A stretch of 64,000 nt of DNA from Streptomyces sp. TRM68367 (GTDB lineage: Bacteria > Actinomycetota > Actinomycetes > Streptomycetales > Streptomycetaceae). Below the pieces are notes generated by a model. The model searched no databases. It saw nothing but the letters and a program-made list of their open reading frames with translations, and had not been told where the DNA came from. Positions within the stretch are counted from its first letter, which is position 1. Each line of letters starts with the position of its first letter. Location: the NCBI RefSeq assembly GCF_014495685.1, contig NZ_JACTVI010000036.1, forward strand, positions 1-64,000. The letters run 5' to 3'. Shown piece after piece: positions 1-7,919 of this stretch. A program made the position numbers and the translations under genes.

Positions 1-3
1 CCC

Positions 4-35
4 TGTCTGGCAAAGGGGAAGGAATCTGCCAGACA
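4..35. terminator. Inverted repeat, possible terminator
   Basis: TGTCTGGCA at 4-12 pairs with TGCCAGACA at 27-35 across a 14-nt loop. It lies outside any gene at the window edge and could terminate a gene lying to the left or be an operator. Only the pairing is seen; there is no clear T-tract. Confidence 0.35.
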
Positions 36-80
36 CCAACCTCCCAACCAGACACACCGTAATTAAGCAGCGACACACCA

Positions 81-253
81 CTAGTGCCCCGACAGGCAAC
101 GTTTGCCCGTCAAGGAGCGGCGTCGTGGGGGAGCGTGCTCTCGGCGTGCCGGCCGGAAGCCCTCGTACTGGACGTACTTGGGCTTTCGGCCGGTGCGGCG
201 AGAGGGCGTGCCGGGCGTCGCGACGGGGCGAACGTTGCCTGCCGGGGCACTAG
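81..253. mobile_element. MITE-like palindromic element with CTAG target duplication
   Basis: A 165-bp segment (85-249) is flanked on both sides by CTAG (81-84 and 250-253). Its ends are inverted repeats of about 26 bp: TGCCCCGACAGGCAACGTT at the left, and the same with one change read inward from the right. Inner parts also pair imperfectly, for example 139-153 with 182-197, so the element could fold into one long hairpin. It is too short to encode a transposase. The right CTAG contains the TAG stop of the neighbouring secreted-protein gene, so insertion there would leave the reading frame unchanged. A 4-bp CTAG duplication is known for some IS5-type elements; that assignment is inference. 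Confidence 0.6.
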
Positions 254-954
254 GCCTTGGTGAGGAGCTTGTCGGCCGCCGGAGTGCCGCACTTCACATT
301 GCGCAGCCAGAGCCGGCCGTCCGGAGTTCCGTTCTTCAGGAGCTGCGGATAGAAGACGTGGATGTCGGTGGCTCCCTTGCTGGGCGAGAAGAACACCTTC
401 TGACCGTCCTGCTCGTCCTTGTACGTGGCCTTGAGGTAGCCGCTCACGTCGGTGCGCTTCTCGGACCACATGAAGACACCGACGTGGTCGGGCTTCACCA
501 CGTCATCGATGCTGTAGGAGAACCCGGTCTTCTTGTCGTCGCGCTTGATGTTGAATTCGGTCGTGGAGAACTTGATGCCGACCTCGAAGACCGAGTTGGC
601 GAGTTTTGAGTCCCCACCGGCGGTGAAGCCCGATTCCGTCTGAACGATTCTGGTCACCGATCCGCTCACGGTGAAGCCCGTCTCCTTCGGCTGGTCCCTT
701 CCGCAGTTGTCCGTGACCTCGGAGACCACCTTGTTGGAGCCGAGGCTGTTCTTTCTGTGCTGGACGGGAACGAACTCGCAGTTCTCCAGTTTGTCCGAGT
801 CGGCGCGGCAGTCGGCGGCCACGTCGTCGGGGGTGGCGGCGCCCGCGCTGTTCACCAGCGGGACGGCCACCGTGAGCGCGGCGACGGGGGCCAGGGCGAG
901 CGTGATGCGCTTCTTCTTGCTGCGGTGGGTTCCCCTGCGGGACGTGCGTGCCAT
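250..954 (-). CDS. Secreted protein, possibly aerolysin-like beta-sheet fold
   Basis: A 234-residue exported protein. A lysine/arginine-rich start (residues 2-16) is followed by a hydrophobic stretch and an AGA-type signal-peptidase site near residue 39. The mature part has a C...ENCEFVP...DNC cysteine pattern, then Ser/Thr-rich alternating strands (about 75-130) and a conserved-looking V-K-P-x-H-V-G-V-F segment. The same order occurs in the gene immediately upstream (993-1739), so the two look like paralogues; the 38-bp gap suggests an operon. The alternating strands recall aerolysin/ETX-type beta-pore proteins, but this is inference from pattern only. Its stop codon overlaps the CTAG flank of the adjacent MITE-like element. 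Function unknown. Confidence 0.75.
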   Translation of the reverse strand: MARTSRRGTHRSKKKRITLALAPVAALTVAVPLVNSAGAATPDDVAADCRADSDKLENCEFVPVQHRKNSLGSNKVVSEVTDNCGRDQPKETGFTVSGSVTRIVQTESGFTAGGDSKLANSVFEVGIKFSTTEFNIKRDDKKTGFSYSIDDVVKPDHVGVFMWSEKRTDVSGYLKATYKDEQDGQKVFFSPSKGATDIHVFYPQLLKNGTPDGRLWLRNVKCGTPAADKLLTKA

Positions 955-992
955 GGTGCGTCTTCTCCTTGTGGGCAGCGGGCGAGGGAGGC

Positions 993-1739
993 TCAGCAGT
1001 CGGCCGTGTCGGAGCCGCGGATGCCGGCCGGCCGCCCGGGCGCGCCTGCGGCACCGTCCAGGACGACGGGTCCCTCGACGACCTCGGGCGCCTCGTAGAT
1101 CTCCTCCCGCTGAGCGGGAATGACGGTGCTCTGCTCACGGGCGTCGATCTTCACCCGCCAGATGCCGGTCATGCGCTGCATCTTCGGCACGAAGGTCATG
1201 TAGAGCACCTTGCCGACCGGGACCTTGTCCTTGTCCGTCAGAGTGGTGCCGGCCGCCTTCACGGTCAGGTCCAGCGTCCCTTGGTGATGCACCCAGGAGG
1301 CGTTGAGGGCGCCGAAGATCCCCGCCGCGAAGCCCTGTTGCGTCGAGGTGTACTTGCCCCGGCCCTGAGCGACCTCGATCGCCCCCTGGAGCGAGACCGG
1401 CGTCGGTTCGGTGGAGTTCGGCTCGCAGTTCGCGTAGTCGATGCTGGTCTTCTCCTTGGGCCCGTTGAAGAACTCCATGGGCTTGGTCTGGATGAACTCG
1501 CACGAGTCGGCCAAGAAGCCGGTGCCGAAGCTGTTCCTCAGGTACTGCCGCTCACCGTTGATGAACCGGGACCTCTCGCACATCCGCATGATCTGTTCCG
1601 GCGTCTTCTTCTTCGGCTCCGCCGCCTTGACGGCCGCCTCGGCCGACGGCACCATCGCGATGATCAGGCCGCCCGCGGCGAGCGCCGCTCCAGTCGTACT
1701 GAATTTGATCTTTGTGTTCCTCAGGGCCCTGTTGCCCAC
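993..1739 (-). CDS. Secreted protein, paralogue of its downstream neighbour
   Basis: A 248-residue exported protein. The frame is open further upstream, but the GTG at 1739 is preferred: GGAG sits 6 nt before it and the protein then opens with a normal signal peptide (NRALRNTKIKF, a hydrophobic run, then PSAEA). The mature protein shares with the 250-954 product the sequence of a first Cys, then DSCEF, then a YANC motif followed by alternating Ser/Thr/Val strands, and a later P-V-G-K-V-L-Y segment. The C-terminus is Pro/Gly-rich and ends in Cys. No enzyme motif is visible. The two genes are co-directional and probably co-transcribed. Role unknown; a pore-forming or surface-binding role is speculation. 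Confidence 0.75.
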   Translation of the reverse strand: MGNRALRNTKIKFSTTGAALAAGGLIIAMVPSAEAAVKAAEPKKKTPEQIMRMCERSRFINGERQYLRNSFGTGFLADSCEFIQTKPMEFFNGPKEKTSIDYANCEPNSTEPTPVSLQGAIEVAQGRGKYTSTQQGFAAGIFGALNASWVHHQGTLDLTVKAAGTTLTDKDKVPVGKVLYMTFVPKMQRMTGIWRVKIDAREQSTVIPAQREEIYEAPEVVEGPVVLDGAAGAPGRPAGIRGSDTADC

Positions 1740-1897
1740 GTCCTGCTCCGTCCCTGGGCTTTTCTTTGCCTCTGGGGCCAGGATTATTGGGCGGGTGCAC
1801 AGCTGACCGACAGGGTTAAATGTCCCTACTCGCGGGTCACTTGGAGTGTCCTTTTTCACTTTGCGCCAGCAGAGCCACAGCTGTCACAGGCTCGGGC

Positions 1898-1926
1898 TTC
1901 TGACCTGATGGACCGTCAGATACGAT
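1898..1926 (+). promoter_or_regulatory. Promoter with operator copy 1 (CTGATGGACCGTCAG)
   Basis: The 15-bp imperfect palindrome at 1905-1919 matches the CTGACG-N3-CGTCAG consensus in all but one arm base. It exactly fills the 17-nt spacer between TTCTGA (1898-1903) and TACGAT (1921-1926), a plausible -35/-10 pair. A repressor bound there would block RNA polymerase at the SDR gene that starts at 1957. Confidence 0.6.
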
Positions 1927-1956
1927 GCCGCCCTCCACCCCGCGAAGGAGGTCCGC

Positions 1957-2727
1957 ATGGGCAAGCTCGACGGACGGGTCGTCATCGTCACCGGCGCCGC
2001 GCGCGGCCAGGGCGAGCAGGAGGCCCGCCTGTTCCGGGAGGAGGGGGCCCGGGTGGTGATCACCGACGTCCTCGACGACCAGGGCGAGCGGCTCGCCAAG
2101 GAGATCGGCGCCCGGTACGTCCACCTCGACGTGCGCAGCGAGGCCGGCTGGCAGGCCGCCGTCGCCGCCGCCAAAGACGCCTACGGCCACCTCGACGGGC
2201 TGGTCAACAACGCCGGCATCCTGCGCTTCCACCACCTCGTCGACACGCCCCTCGACGAGTTCATGGAGGTCGTACGGGTCAACCAGGCCGGCTGCTTCCT
2301 CGGCATCCGGACCGCCGCGGCCGAGATGGCCGACGGTGGCACGATCGTCAACACGGCCTCGTACACCGGCGTGACCGGGATGGCGGCCGTGGGCGCCTAC
2401 GCCGCGACCAAGCACGCCATCGTCGGCCTCACCCGGGTCGCCGCGCTGGAGCTGGCCCGCCGTGGCATCCGGGTCAACGCGATGTGCCCCGGCGCCATCG
2501 ACACCGCGATGTCCAACCCCGCGCTGCTGGACCCGGGCGCCGATCCCGAGGAGGCCTCCCTGGGCATGGACCGGCTGTACCGCAAGCTCGTTCCGCTGGG
2601 CCGGGCCGGGCGGCCGGAGGAGGTGGCGCGGCTGGCGCTGTTCCTGTCCTGCGCGGACTCGTCGTACATCACCGGGCAGCCGTTCGTGATCGACGGGGGG
2701 TGGCTGGCGGGGGTCAGCGTGATCTGA
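1957..2727 (+). CDS. SDR-family NAD(P)-dependent oxidoreductase
   Basis: A classical short-chain dehydrogenase of 256 residues, probably oxidising or reducing an alcohol/ketone in the cytoplasm. The cofactor loop TGAARGQG is at residues 12-19, NNAG at 84-87, the catalytic Ser at 135, and Tyr148 and Lys152 form YxxxK. The C-terminal FVIDGGW is typical of glucose/3-alpha-hydroxysteroid-type SDRs. The ATG at 1957 has GAAGGAGG 6 nt upstream. The gene is preceded by operator copy 1, and operator copy 2 overlaps its stop codon. It lies just upstream of an LLM monooxygenase, an amidohydrolase and an aldehyde dehydrogenase, suggesting a shared catabolic route for an unknown substrate. The substrate cannot be read from sequence. 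Confidence 0.9.
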   Translation: MGKLDGRVVIVTGAARGQGEQEARLFREEGARVVITDVLDDQGERLAKEIGARYVHLDVRSEAGWQAAVAAAKDAYGHLDGLVNNAGILRFHHLVDTPLDEFMEVVRVNQAGCFLGIRTAAAEMADGGTIVNTASYTGVTGMAAVGAYAATKHAIVGLTRVAALELARRGIRVNAMCPGAIDTAMSNPALLDPGADPEEASLGMDRLYRKLVPLGRAGRPEEVARLALFLSCADSSYITGQPFVIDGGWLAGVSVI

Positions 2728-2738
2728 CGGTACGTCAG
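2724..2738. promoter_or_regulatory. Operator copy 2 (CTGACGGTACGTCAG)
   Basis: A perfect 6-3-6 palindrome whose left arm contains the TGA stop of the upstream SDR. One nucleotide after it stands TATTGA (2740-2745), the same spacing to a TA-starting hexamer as at the other copies. It serves the downstream monooxygenase operon together with copy 3. Confidence 0.65.
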
Positions 2739-2782
2739 CTATTGACGCTCCAAGGGGCCGGTGGAACAGTCGCCGTACGAAT

Positions 2783-2797
2783 CTGACGACCTGTCAG
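2783..2797. promoter_or_regulatory. Operator copy 3 (CTGACGACCTGTCAG)
   Basis: A palindrome with one mismatch between the arms, 59 bp after copy 2 and 30 bp before the TTG start at 2828. TACTGG follows after one nucleotide. Tandem operators ahead of one gene suggest cooperative or tight repression. Confidence 0.6.
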
Positions 2798-2827
2798 ATA
2801 CTGGATCTGTGGGGACGGTGAACCTCC

Positions 2828-3946
2828 TTGGAATTCGGGATCTTCGTACAGGGATACGTGGGCAAACGCGCCGAGACCGACCCGCTCGCCGAGCACAGGG
2901 CGCTGATGGAGGAGACCGAGTACGTCATCCAGGCGGACCGGTCCGGCTTCAAGTACGCCTGGGCGTCCGAGCACCACTTCCTGGAGGAGTACTCGCACCT
3001 CTCCGCCAACGACGTGTTCCTGGGCTACCTGGCACACGCGACCGAGCGGATCCATCTCGGCTCGGGGATCTTCAATCCGCTCGCGCAGGTCAACCATCCG
3101 GTGAAGGTCGCCGAGAAGGTGGCGATGCTGGACCATCTGACGGGTAACCGCTTCGAGTTCGGGTCCGGTCGCGGGGCGGGCTCGCACGAGATCCTCGGCT
3201 TCCTCCCTGGTGTGACCGACATGAACTACACCAAGGAGATCTGGGAGGAGACCATCGCCGAGTTCCCCAAGATGTGGCTCCAGGACGAGTACGCCGGCTT
3301 CCATGGCAAGCACTGGTCGTTGCCGCCGCGGAAGGTACTGCCGAAGCCGTACGGGAAGTCGCATCCGGCGATGTGGTACGCGGCCGGGTCGCCGCCGTCG
3401 TATGCGATGGCGGCGAAGAAGGGGCTGGGGGTGCTGGGCTTCAGTGTGCAGAAGGTCTCCGACATGGAGTGGGTGCTGGAGCAGTACAAGACGGCGGTGG
3501 TCGATGCCGATCCGATCGGGGACTTCGTCAACGACAACGTGATGGTGACGACGACCGCGATCTGTGCGCCTACGCATGACGAGGCGGTGCGGATCGCGGT
3601 GAACGGGGGGCTGCACTATCTGCCCTCTCTGGTGTTCCGGTATCACGACACGTTTCCTCGGCCAGAGGGGTTTCCGGTGTGGCCGGAGACGTTGCCGGAG
3701 TACACGGAGGAACTCGTCGAGCTGATGATTCAGGACGAGTTGTTGATCTGCGGGGATCCGGACGAGGTGCTTCGGCAGTGCAAGCGGTGGGAGCAGGCCG
3801 GGGCGGATCAGCTGAGTTTCGGGTTGCCGGTGGGGGTGCCGAAGGAGGAGACGTTGCAGACGATTCGGCTGATCGGGGAGCACGTCATTCCGAAGATCGA
3901 TACGGATCCGGTGCATCGGACAACGCGGTTCCGGAGGGGTGTCTGA
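2828..3946 (+). CDS. LLM-class flavin-dependent oxidoreductase
   Basis: A 372-residue luciferase-like monooxygenase. It opens with MEFGIFVQGY, carries the early AWASEHHFLEEYSHLS block typical of the family, then GSGIFNPLAQVNHP and the RFEFGSGRG phosphate/flavin-binding region. Such enzymes use FMNH2 or F420 to oxygenate or dehydrogenate small substrates. The start is TTG at 2828; no ATG or GTG in frame gives the conserved first strand, and GGACGGTGAA lies just upstream. The gene follows two operators and is followed, after a 70-bp intergenic repeat, by an amidohydrolase and an aldehyde dehydrogenase in the same direction. Substrate unknown. Confidence 0.88.
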   Translation: MEFGIFVQGYVGKRAETDPLAEHRALMEETEYVIQADRSGFKYAWASEHHFLEEYSHLSANDVFLGYLAHATERIHLGSGIFNPLAQVNHPVKVAEKVAMLDHLTGNRFEFGSGRGAGSHEILGFLPGVTDMNYTKEIWEETIAEFPKMWLQDEYAGFHGKHWSLPPRKVLPKPYGKSHPAMWYAAGSPPSYAMAAKKGLGVLGFSVQKVSDMEWVLEQYKTAVVDADPIGDFVNDNVMVTTTAICAPTHDEAVRIAVNGGLHYLPSLVFRYHDTFPRPEGFPVWPETLPEYTEELVELMIQDELLICGDPDEVLRQCKRWEQAGADQLSFGLPVGVPKEETLQTIRLIGEHVIPKIDTDPVHRTTRFRRGV

Positions 3947-3960
3947 GGTTCGTTGGCGGG

Positions 3961-4029
3961 TGCGGGTTCGTTGTGGCTGGTCGCGCCCACGCGGCGGAGC
4001 CGCATATCGATACAGCCCCGCGCCCCTAG
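3961..4029. repeat. Streptomyces-type intergenic repeat, copy 1
   Basis: About 69 bp beginning GCGGGTTCGTTGTGGCTGG and ending with AGCCCCGCGCCCCTAGG. An almost identical sequence occurs at 10349-10417. The centre contains GCGGCGGAGCCGC, which can pair with itself. Sequences of this kind are common between Streptomyces genes. Both copies here directly follow an LLM oxidoreductase gene. Confidence 0.8.
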
Positions 4030-4065
4030 GGAGATCGTCTCACCGCACAACAGGAGGTGAACCCC

Positions 4066-5796
4066 ATGCTCGATCACGTCATCAAGGGGGCGACCGTCGT
4101 CGACGGGACCGGTGCGCCCGCGTACATCGCCGACGTCGGTATACGGGGCGGTCGTATCGCCGCCGTCGGTGAGATCTCCGAGGAGGCCCGGACCACCGAG
4201 GACGCCTCCGGCCTTGTCCTCACCCCCGGATTCGTCGACCCCCATACCCACTACGACGCCCAGCTCTTCTGGGACCCGTACGCCACGCCCTCCCTCAATC
4301 ACGGTGTCACCACCGTCGCCGCCGGGAACTGTGGGTTCACGCTCGCGCCGTTGCACCCCGACCGGCCCGGCGACGCCGACTACACCCGCCGCATGATGTC
4401 CAAGGTCGAGGGCATGTCGCTGGTCGCGCTGGAGGAGGGGGCGCCCTGGAGCTGGCACACGTTCGGGGAGTATCTGGACGCCCTCGAAGGCCGGATCGCC
4501 GTCAACGCGGGGTTCATGGTGGGGCACTGTGCGCTGCGGCGGTATGTGATGGGGCCGGACGCGGTGGGCGGGCAGCCCAGTGCGGAGCAACTGGCCGAGA
4601 TCGTAGGGCTGTTGCATGACGCCATGGACGCCGGTGCCTGGGGCTTCTCCACCACGCAGTCGAGCAGTCACTCCGACGGGGACGGGAAGCCGGTGGCCTC
4701 CCGGCATGCGCAGCCGGACGAGTTGCTGGCGCTGTCGCGGGCGGTGGGGCAGCACGAAGGTACGCAGATCGAGGCGATCGTCGCCGGCTGTCTGGATCAG
4801 TTCAGCGATGCCGAGATCGATCTGTTCGTGGACATGAGCGCGGCGGCGGGACGGCCCCTGAACTGGAACGTCCTGACGATCGACGCGGCGGTCCCGGAGC
4901 GGGTGCCGAGGCAGTTGCTGGCGAGTGAGCAGGCCCGGAAGGCGGGCGGTCGGGTGGTGGCGCTGACGATGCCCATCCTCACGCCCATGAACATGTCGCT
5001 GGGGACCTTCTGCGCGCTGAACCTGATCCCCGGGTGGGGGCCGGTGCTCGGGCTGCCCGTGCCGGAGCGGATCGAGCGGTTGCGGGATCCGGCGGTGCAG
5101 GCCGAGTTGCTGCGGCACGCCGGTGCCAAGGAGGCGGGGGTCTTCCGGCGGCTGACGAACTTCGGGCGGTATGTCATCGGGGACACATACAGCGCGGCGA
5201 ACGAAGGGCTGACCGGCCGGGTCGTGGAGGACATCGCGGCCGAGCGGGGGCAGGATCCCTTCGCGTGTCTGGTGGAGATCTGTGCGGCGGACGATCTCCG
5301 TACGGTTCTGTGGCCGATGCCGACCGACAACGACCCGGCTTCCTGGGCCATGCGGGCGGAGGCCTGGCAGCACGAGGACGTGCTGCTGGGCGGCTCGGAC
5401 GCGGGGGCGCACCTGGACCGCATGTGCGGGGCGCCGTACACGACGCGGTTCCTCGGGGACTGTCTGCGCGGGCGGAAGCTGGCCGGTCTGGAGCAGGCCG
5501 TGAAGATGCTGACCGGCGATCCGGCGCGGCTGTTCGGGCTGCGTGAGCGCGGGCAGCTGCGGGAGGGCTGGCATGCCGACCTGGTCCTCTTCGACCCGGA
5601 ACGCATCGACGCCGGCAAGGCAACCCTGGTGCACGACCTGCCGGGTGACAGCCCGCGGCTGGACTCGAAGGCGATCGGGGTACGGGCCGTCTGGGTCAAC
5701 GGGGTCGAGGCCATCCGGGACGACGTGGTGACCGGCGCGGTGCCGGGGCAGGTGCTGCGGTCGGGGCGGGACACGGCGACGGTGAGCACCCGGTGA
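4066..5796 (+). CDS. Amidohydrolase, N-acyl-D-amino-acid deacylase type
   Basis: A 576-residue metal-dependent hydrolase of the D-aminoacylase/dihydroorotase superfamily. Metal-ligand motifs are visible: FVDPHTHYDAQ (His60 and His62), GNCGF (Cys89) as in D-aminoacylases, GHCALR, and GGSDAGAH with the catalytic Asp. It starts as a small beta domain (VVDGTG) and ends in the matching beta part (GQLREGWHADLVLFDP). The ATG at 4066 is preferred because AGGAGG lies 8 nt upstream; the GTG at 4057 lies within that ribosome site. It overlaps the next gene (TGATG), so translation is coupled to the aldehyde dehydrogenase. It probably hydrolyses an amide or ester-like intermediate made by the preceding monooxygenase; this is inference. 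Confidence 0.85.
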   Translation: MLDHVIKGATVVDGTGAPAYIADVGIRGGRIAAVGEISEEARTTEDASGLVLTPGFVDPHTHYDAQLFWDPYATPSLNHGVTTVAAGNCGFTLAPLHPDRPGDADYTRRMMSKVEGMSLVALEEGAPWSWHTFGEYLDALEGRIAVNAGFMVGHCALRRYVMGPDAVGGQPSAEQLAEIVGLLHDAMDAGAWGFSTTQSSSHSDGDGKPVASRHAQPDELLALSRAVGQHEGTQIEAIVAGCLDQFSDAEIDLFVDMSAAAGRPLNWNVLTIDAAVPERVPRQLLASEQARKAGGRVVALTMPILTPMNMSLGTFCALNLIPGWGPVLGLPVPERIERLRDPAVQAELLRHAGAKEAGVFRRLTNFGRYVIGDTYSAANEGLTGRVVEDIAAERGQDPFACLVEICAADDLRTVLWPMPTDNDPASWAMRAEAWQHEDVLLGGSDAGAHLDRMCGAPYTTRFLGDCLRGRKLAGLEQAVKMLTGDPARLFGLRERGQLREGWHADLVLFDPERIDAGKATLVHDLPGDSPRLDSKAIGVRAVWVNGVEAIRDDVVTGAVPGQVLRSGRDTATVSTR

Positions 5797-7256
5797 TGTC
5801 CGTGGGGAACGAGGGGCAGCGGTTGTTCGTCGGCGGCTCGTGGGTGGAGCCGGACGGCGGTCACTACCCGGTCGTGGACCCCGCGACCGAGGCGACCGTC
5901 GGTTGGGCGCCGGAGGCCTCGCGGGATCAGGTGCACGCGGCCTGTGCCGCGGCCCGCGAGGCCTTCGGTCCGTGGTCGCGTACGGCGCCGGAGGAGCGGG
6001 CGGCCGTGCTCGGGAGGGCCGCGGAGATCATCGGCGGGCGCCTTGAGCCGTATGCCGAGTTGGCGCGGGCGGAGACGGGCGCGACGACGGTGACGGCGCG
6101 GCGGATGCAGGTCGGGGTGGCCGCGGCCCGGTTCCGGCGGTACGCGCGCGTGGAGCCCGCCGAGTGGGCCATTCCGCCGCAGATCAACGAGGCGGGGCCG
6201 ATGGGGAAGGCCGGTGTGATGGGTGCGCTGGCCGTGCGGCAGCCGGTCGGGGTCGTCACCTGCGTCACGTCGTACAACAACCCGTGGGCCAACCCGGCCG
6301 GGAAGATCGCCCCGGCCCTGGCGATGGGCAACACGGTGGTGGTGAAACCGGCGCCGCAGGACCCGCTGTCCGTGTACCGGATGGCGGAGGCGCTGCGGGA
6401 GGCGGGAGCGCCGCCTGGTGTGGTGAACGTGGTCAGCGGTGCGCGCGCCGAGGTCGGCGAGGCGGCCGTCGGCTCCGGTGACGTCGACATGGTGAGCTTC
6501 ACCGGCTCCACGGCGGTCGGGCAGCGCATCGCCGAGGTGTGCGGGCGGGACATGAAACGCCAGTTGATGGAGCTGGGCGGGAAGGGCGCGGCGGTCGTCC
6601 TCGACGACGCGGACCTCGGGTCGGCGGTGGCGGGGATCGGTACGACGTTCTCCTTCTACAGCGGGCAGATCTGCACGGCGCCGACGCGGGTGCTGGCGCA
6701 GCGGGGCGTGTACGGCAGGCTCGTGGAGCAACTGGCGGCGTACGCGGGACGGTTGAAGGTCGGGGACCCACGCGAGCCCGACACCGTGGTCGGGCCCGTC
6801 ATTTCGGCGGCGCACCGGGAGCGGGTGGAGTCGTACGTGGAGGCGGGGCGCAAGGACGGAGCCGTGGTGGTCGCGGGCGGTGAACGGCCGTCGTTCGAGA
6901 AGGGTTTCTACGTCGCCCCGACCCTCCTCGCCGACTGCGCCAGCGACATGCGGGTGGCCCGGGAGGAGATCTTCGGGCCCGTGGTCGTCGTCATCCCCTT
7001 CGACGAGGAGGACGAAGGGGTCGAGCTGGCCAACGACAGCGACTACGGCCTGATCGACTACGTGTGGTCGGGGGACGTGGCCCGCGCCTTCCGGGTGGCG
7101 CGGCAGCTGCGGGCGGGCGGTGTGGGCGTGAACACCGTCGGGCGCAACATGGAGGCCCCGTTCGGCGGCTTCAAGAAGAGCGGGGTCGGCCGGGACGTCG
7201 GCTCCTACGCCCTGCACGCCTACAGTGAGGTACAGGCGATCGTCTGGCCGGGGTGA
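5796..7256 (+). CDS. Aldehyde dehydrogenase family protein
   Basis: A 486-residue NAD(P)-dependent aldehyde dehydrogenase. It has the general-base Glu259 (MELGGKGA), catalytic Cys293 (SGQICTAP), the FTGS cofactor segment, and the late EEIFGPV and PFGGFKKSG motifs. The length is normal. The start overlaps the stop of the amidohydrolase (GTG at 5793 or ATG at 5796), showing translational coupling. It would oxidise an aldehyde released by the upstream monooxygenase and hydrolase. Substrate unknown. Confidence 0.9.
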   Translation: MSVGNEGQRLFVGGSWVEPDGGHYPVVDPATEATVGWAPEASRDQVHAACAAAREAFGPWSRTAPEERAAVLGRAAEIIGGRLEPYAELARAETGATTVTARRMQVGVAAARFRRYARVEPAEWAIPPQINEAGPMGKAGVMGALAVRQPVGVVTCVTSYNNPWANPAGKIAPALAMGNTVVVKPAPQDPLSVYRMAEALREAGAPPGVVNVVSGARAEVGEAAVGSGDVDMVSFTGSTAVGQRIAEVCGRDMKRQLMELGGKGAAVVLDDADLGSAVAGIGTTFSFYSGQICTAPTRVLAQRGVYGRLVEQLAAYAGRLKVGDPREPDTVVGPVISAAHRERVESYVEAGRKDGAVVVAGGERPSFEKGFYVAPTLLADCASDMRVAREEIFGPVVVVIPFDEEDEGVELANDSDYGLIDYVWSGDVARAFRVARQLRAGGVGVNTVGRNMEAPFGGFKKSGVGRDVGSYALHAYSEVQAIVWPG

Positions 7257-7344
7257 CGCAGGTCACATTCGACGGTGTCATACGGGACGGGCTCCCCGGT
7301 CGTGTGCCGTGCGCAAGGTGCACACGACCAACGGGGAGAAACAC

Positions 7345-7731
7345 ATGAAGGTACGGACCCTTGCCGGGGCAACGGCCGCCCTGGCGCTCGCCGCGTCGGC
7401 GAGCGTCGCCGTGGGCGGGACCGCCACGGCCGCCGATTCGGGGGCGCAGGCGCAGTACACGGTCTGGGCGACGGACGTGAACGTCCGTGACAACCCGAAC
7501 GACGTCGCCGTCTGTGACAACAACCCATCGCCCGCCAACTGCCCCCGCGTCGTCGGGCAGTTGCAGCCGAACCAGCCCTTCGAGGCGGTCTGCCAGAACC
7601 AGGGGCAGGTCGTCGGCGGCAACGAGTGGTGGGTGCTCGCCGAGCGCGGCGACATGCTCGGCTGGATCGCGAGCTACTACGTCGACCACGCGGCGAACAA
7701 GCTGCCGGACGTGCCCGAATGCGGAATGTGA
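7345..7731 (+). CDS. Secreted small SH3-like protein
   Basis: A 128-residue exported protein. The signal peptide runs to about residue 30 (MKVRTLAGATAALALAASA..., ending TATAADS). The mature part (YTVWATDVNVRDNPNDVAVCDN... and WWVLAERGDMLGWIASYYVD) resembles bacterial SH3 domains, which bind cell-wall peptides, and contains four cysteines able to form disulfides. The ATG has GGGGAGAA 5 nt upstream. It is a single-domain protein with no enzymatic part, so a wall-binding or inhibitor role is possible but unproven. Confidence 0.8.
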   Translation: MKVRTLAGATAALALAASASVAVGGTATAADSGAQAQYTVWATDVNVRDNPNDVAVCDNNPSPANCPRVVGQLQPNQPFEAVCQNQGQVVGGNEWWVLAERGDMLGWIASYYVDHAANKLPDVPECGM

Positions 7732-7919
7732 GAGAGACCGGCGTGCGGCGTGGAAGGCCGGATGCCCGGCCCGTTGTCCAGTGCGGCCGTCGTCTCCGGG
7801 GGCACGTCCATCCAGGGGTGCGGGCCGGGGCCTGGTCCCGGACGCTGGTCGAGACGGAGGCCACGTCGCCCTTGATCAACGGTTGAAGATCACAATATGC
7901 GGCCGGAGCACGCGCTACG

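Noticed and set aside
7732..7919. Possible small gene between the SH3-like protein and the PHP hydrolase
   Set aside because: Frames run through from neighbouring genes without an independent start or ribosome site.
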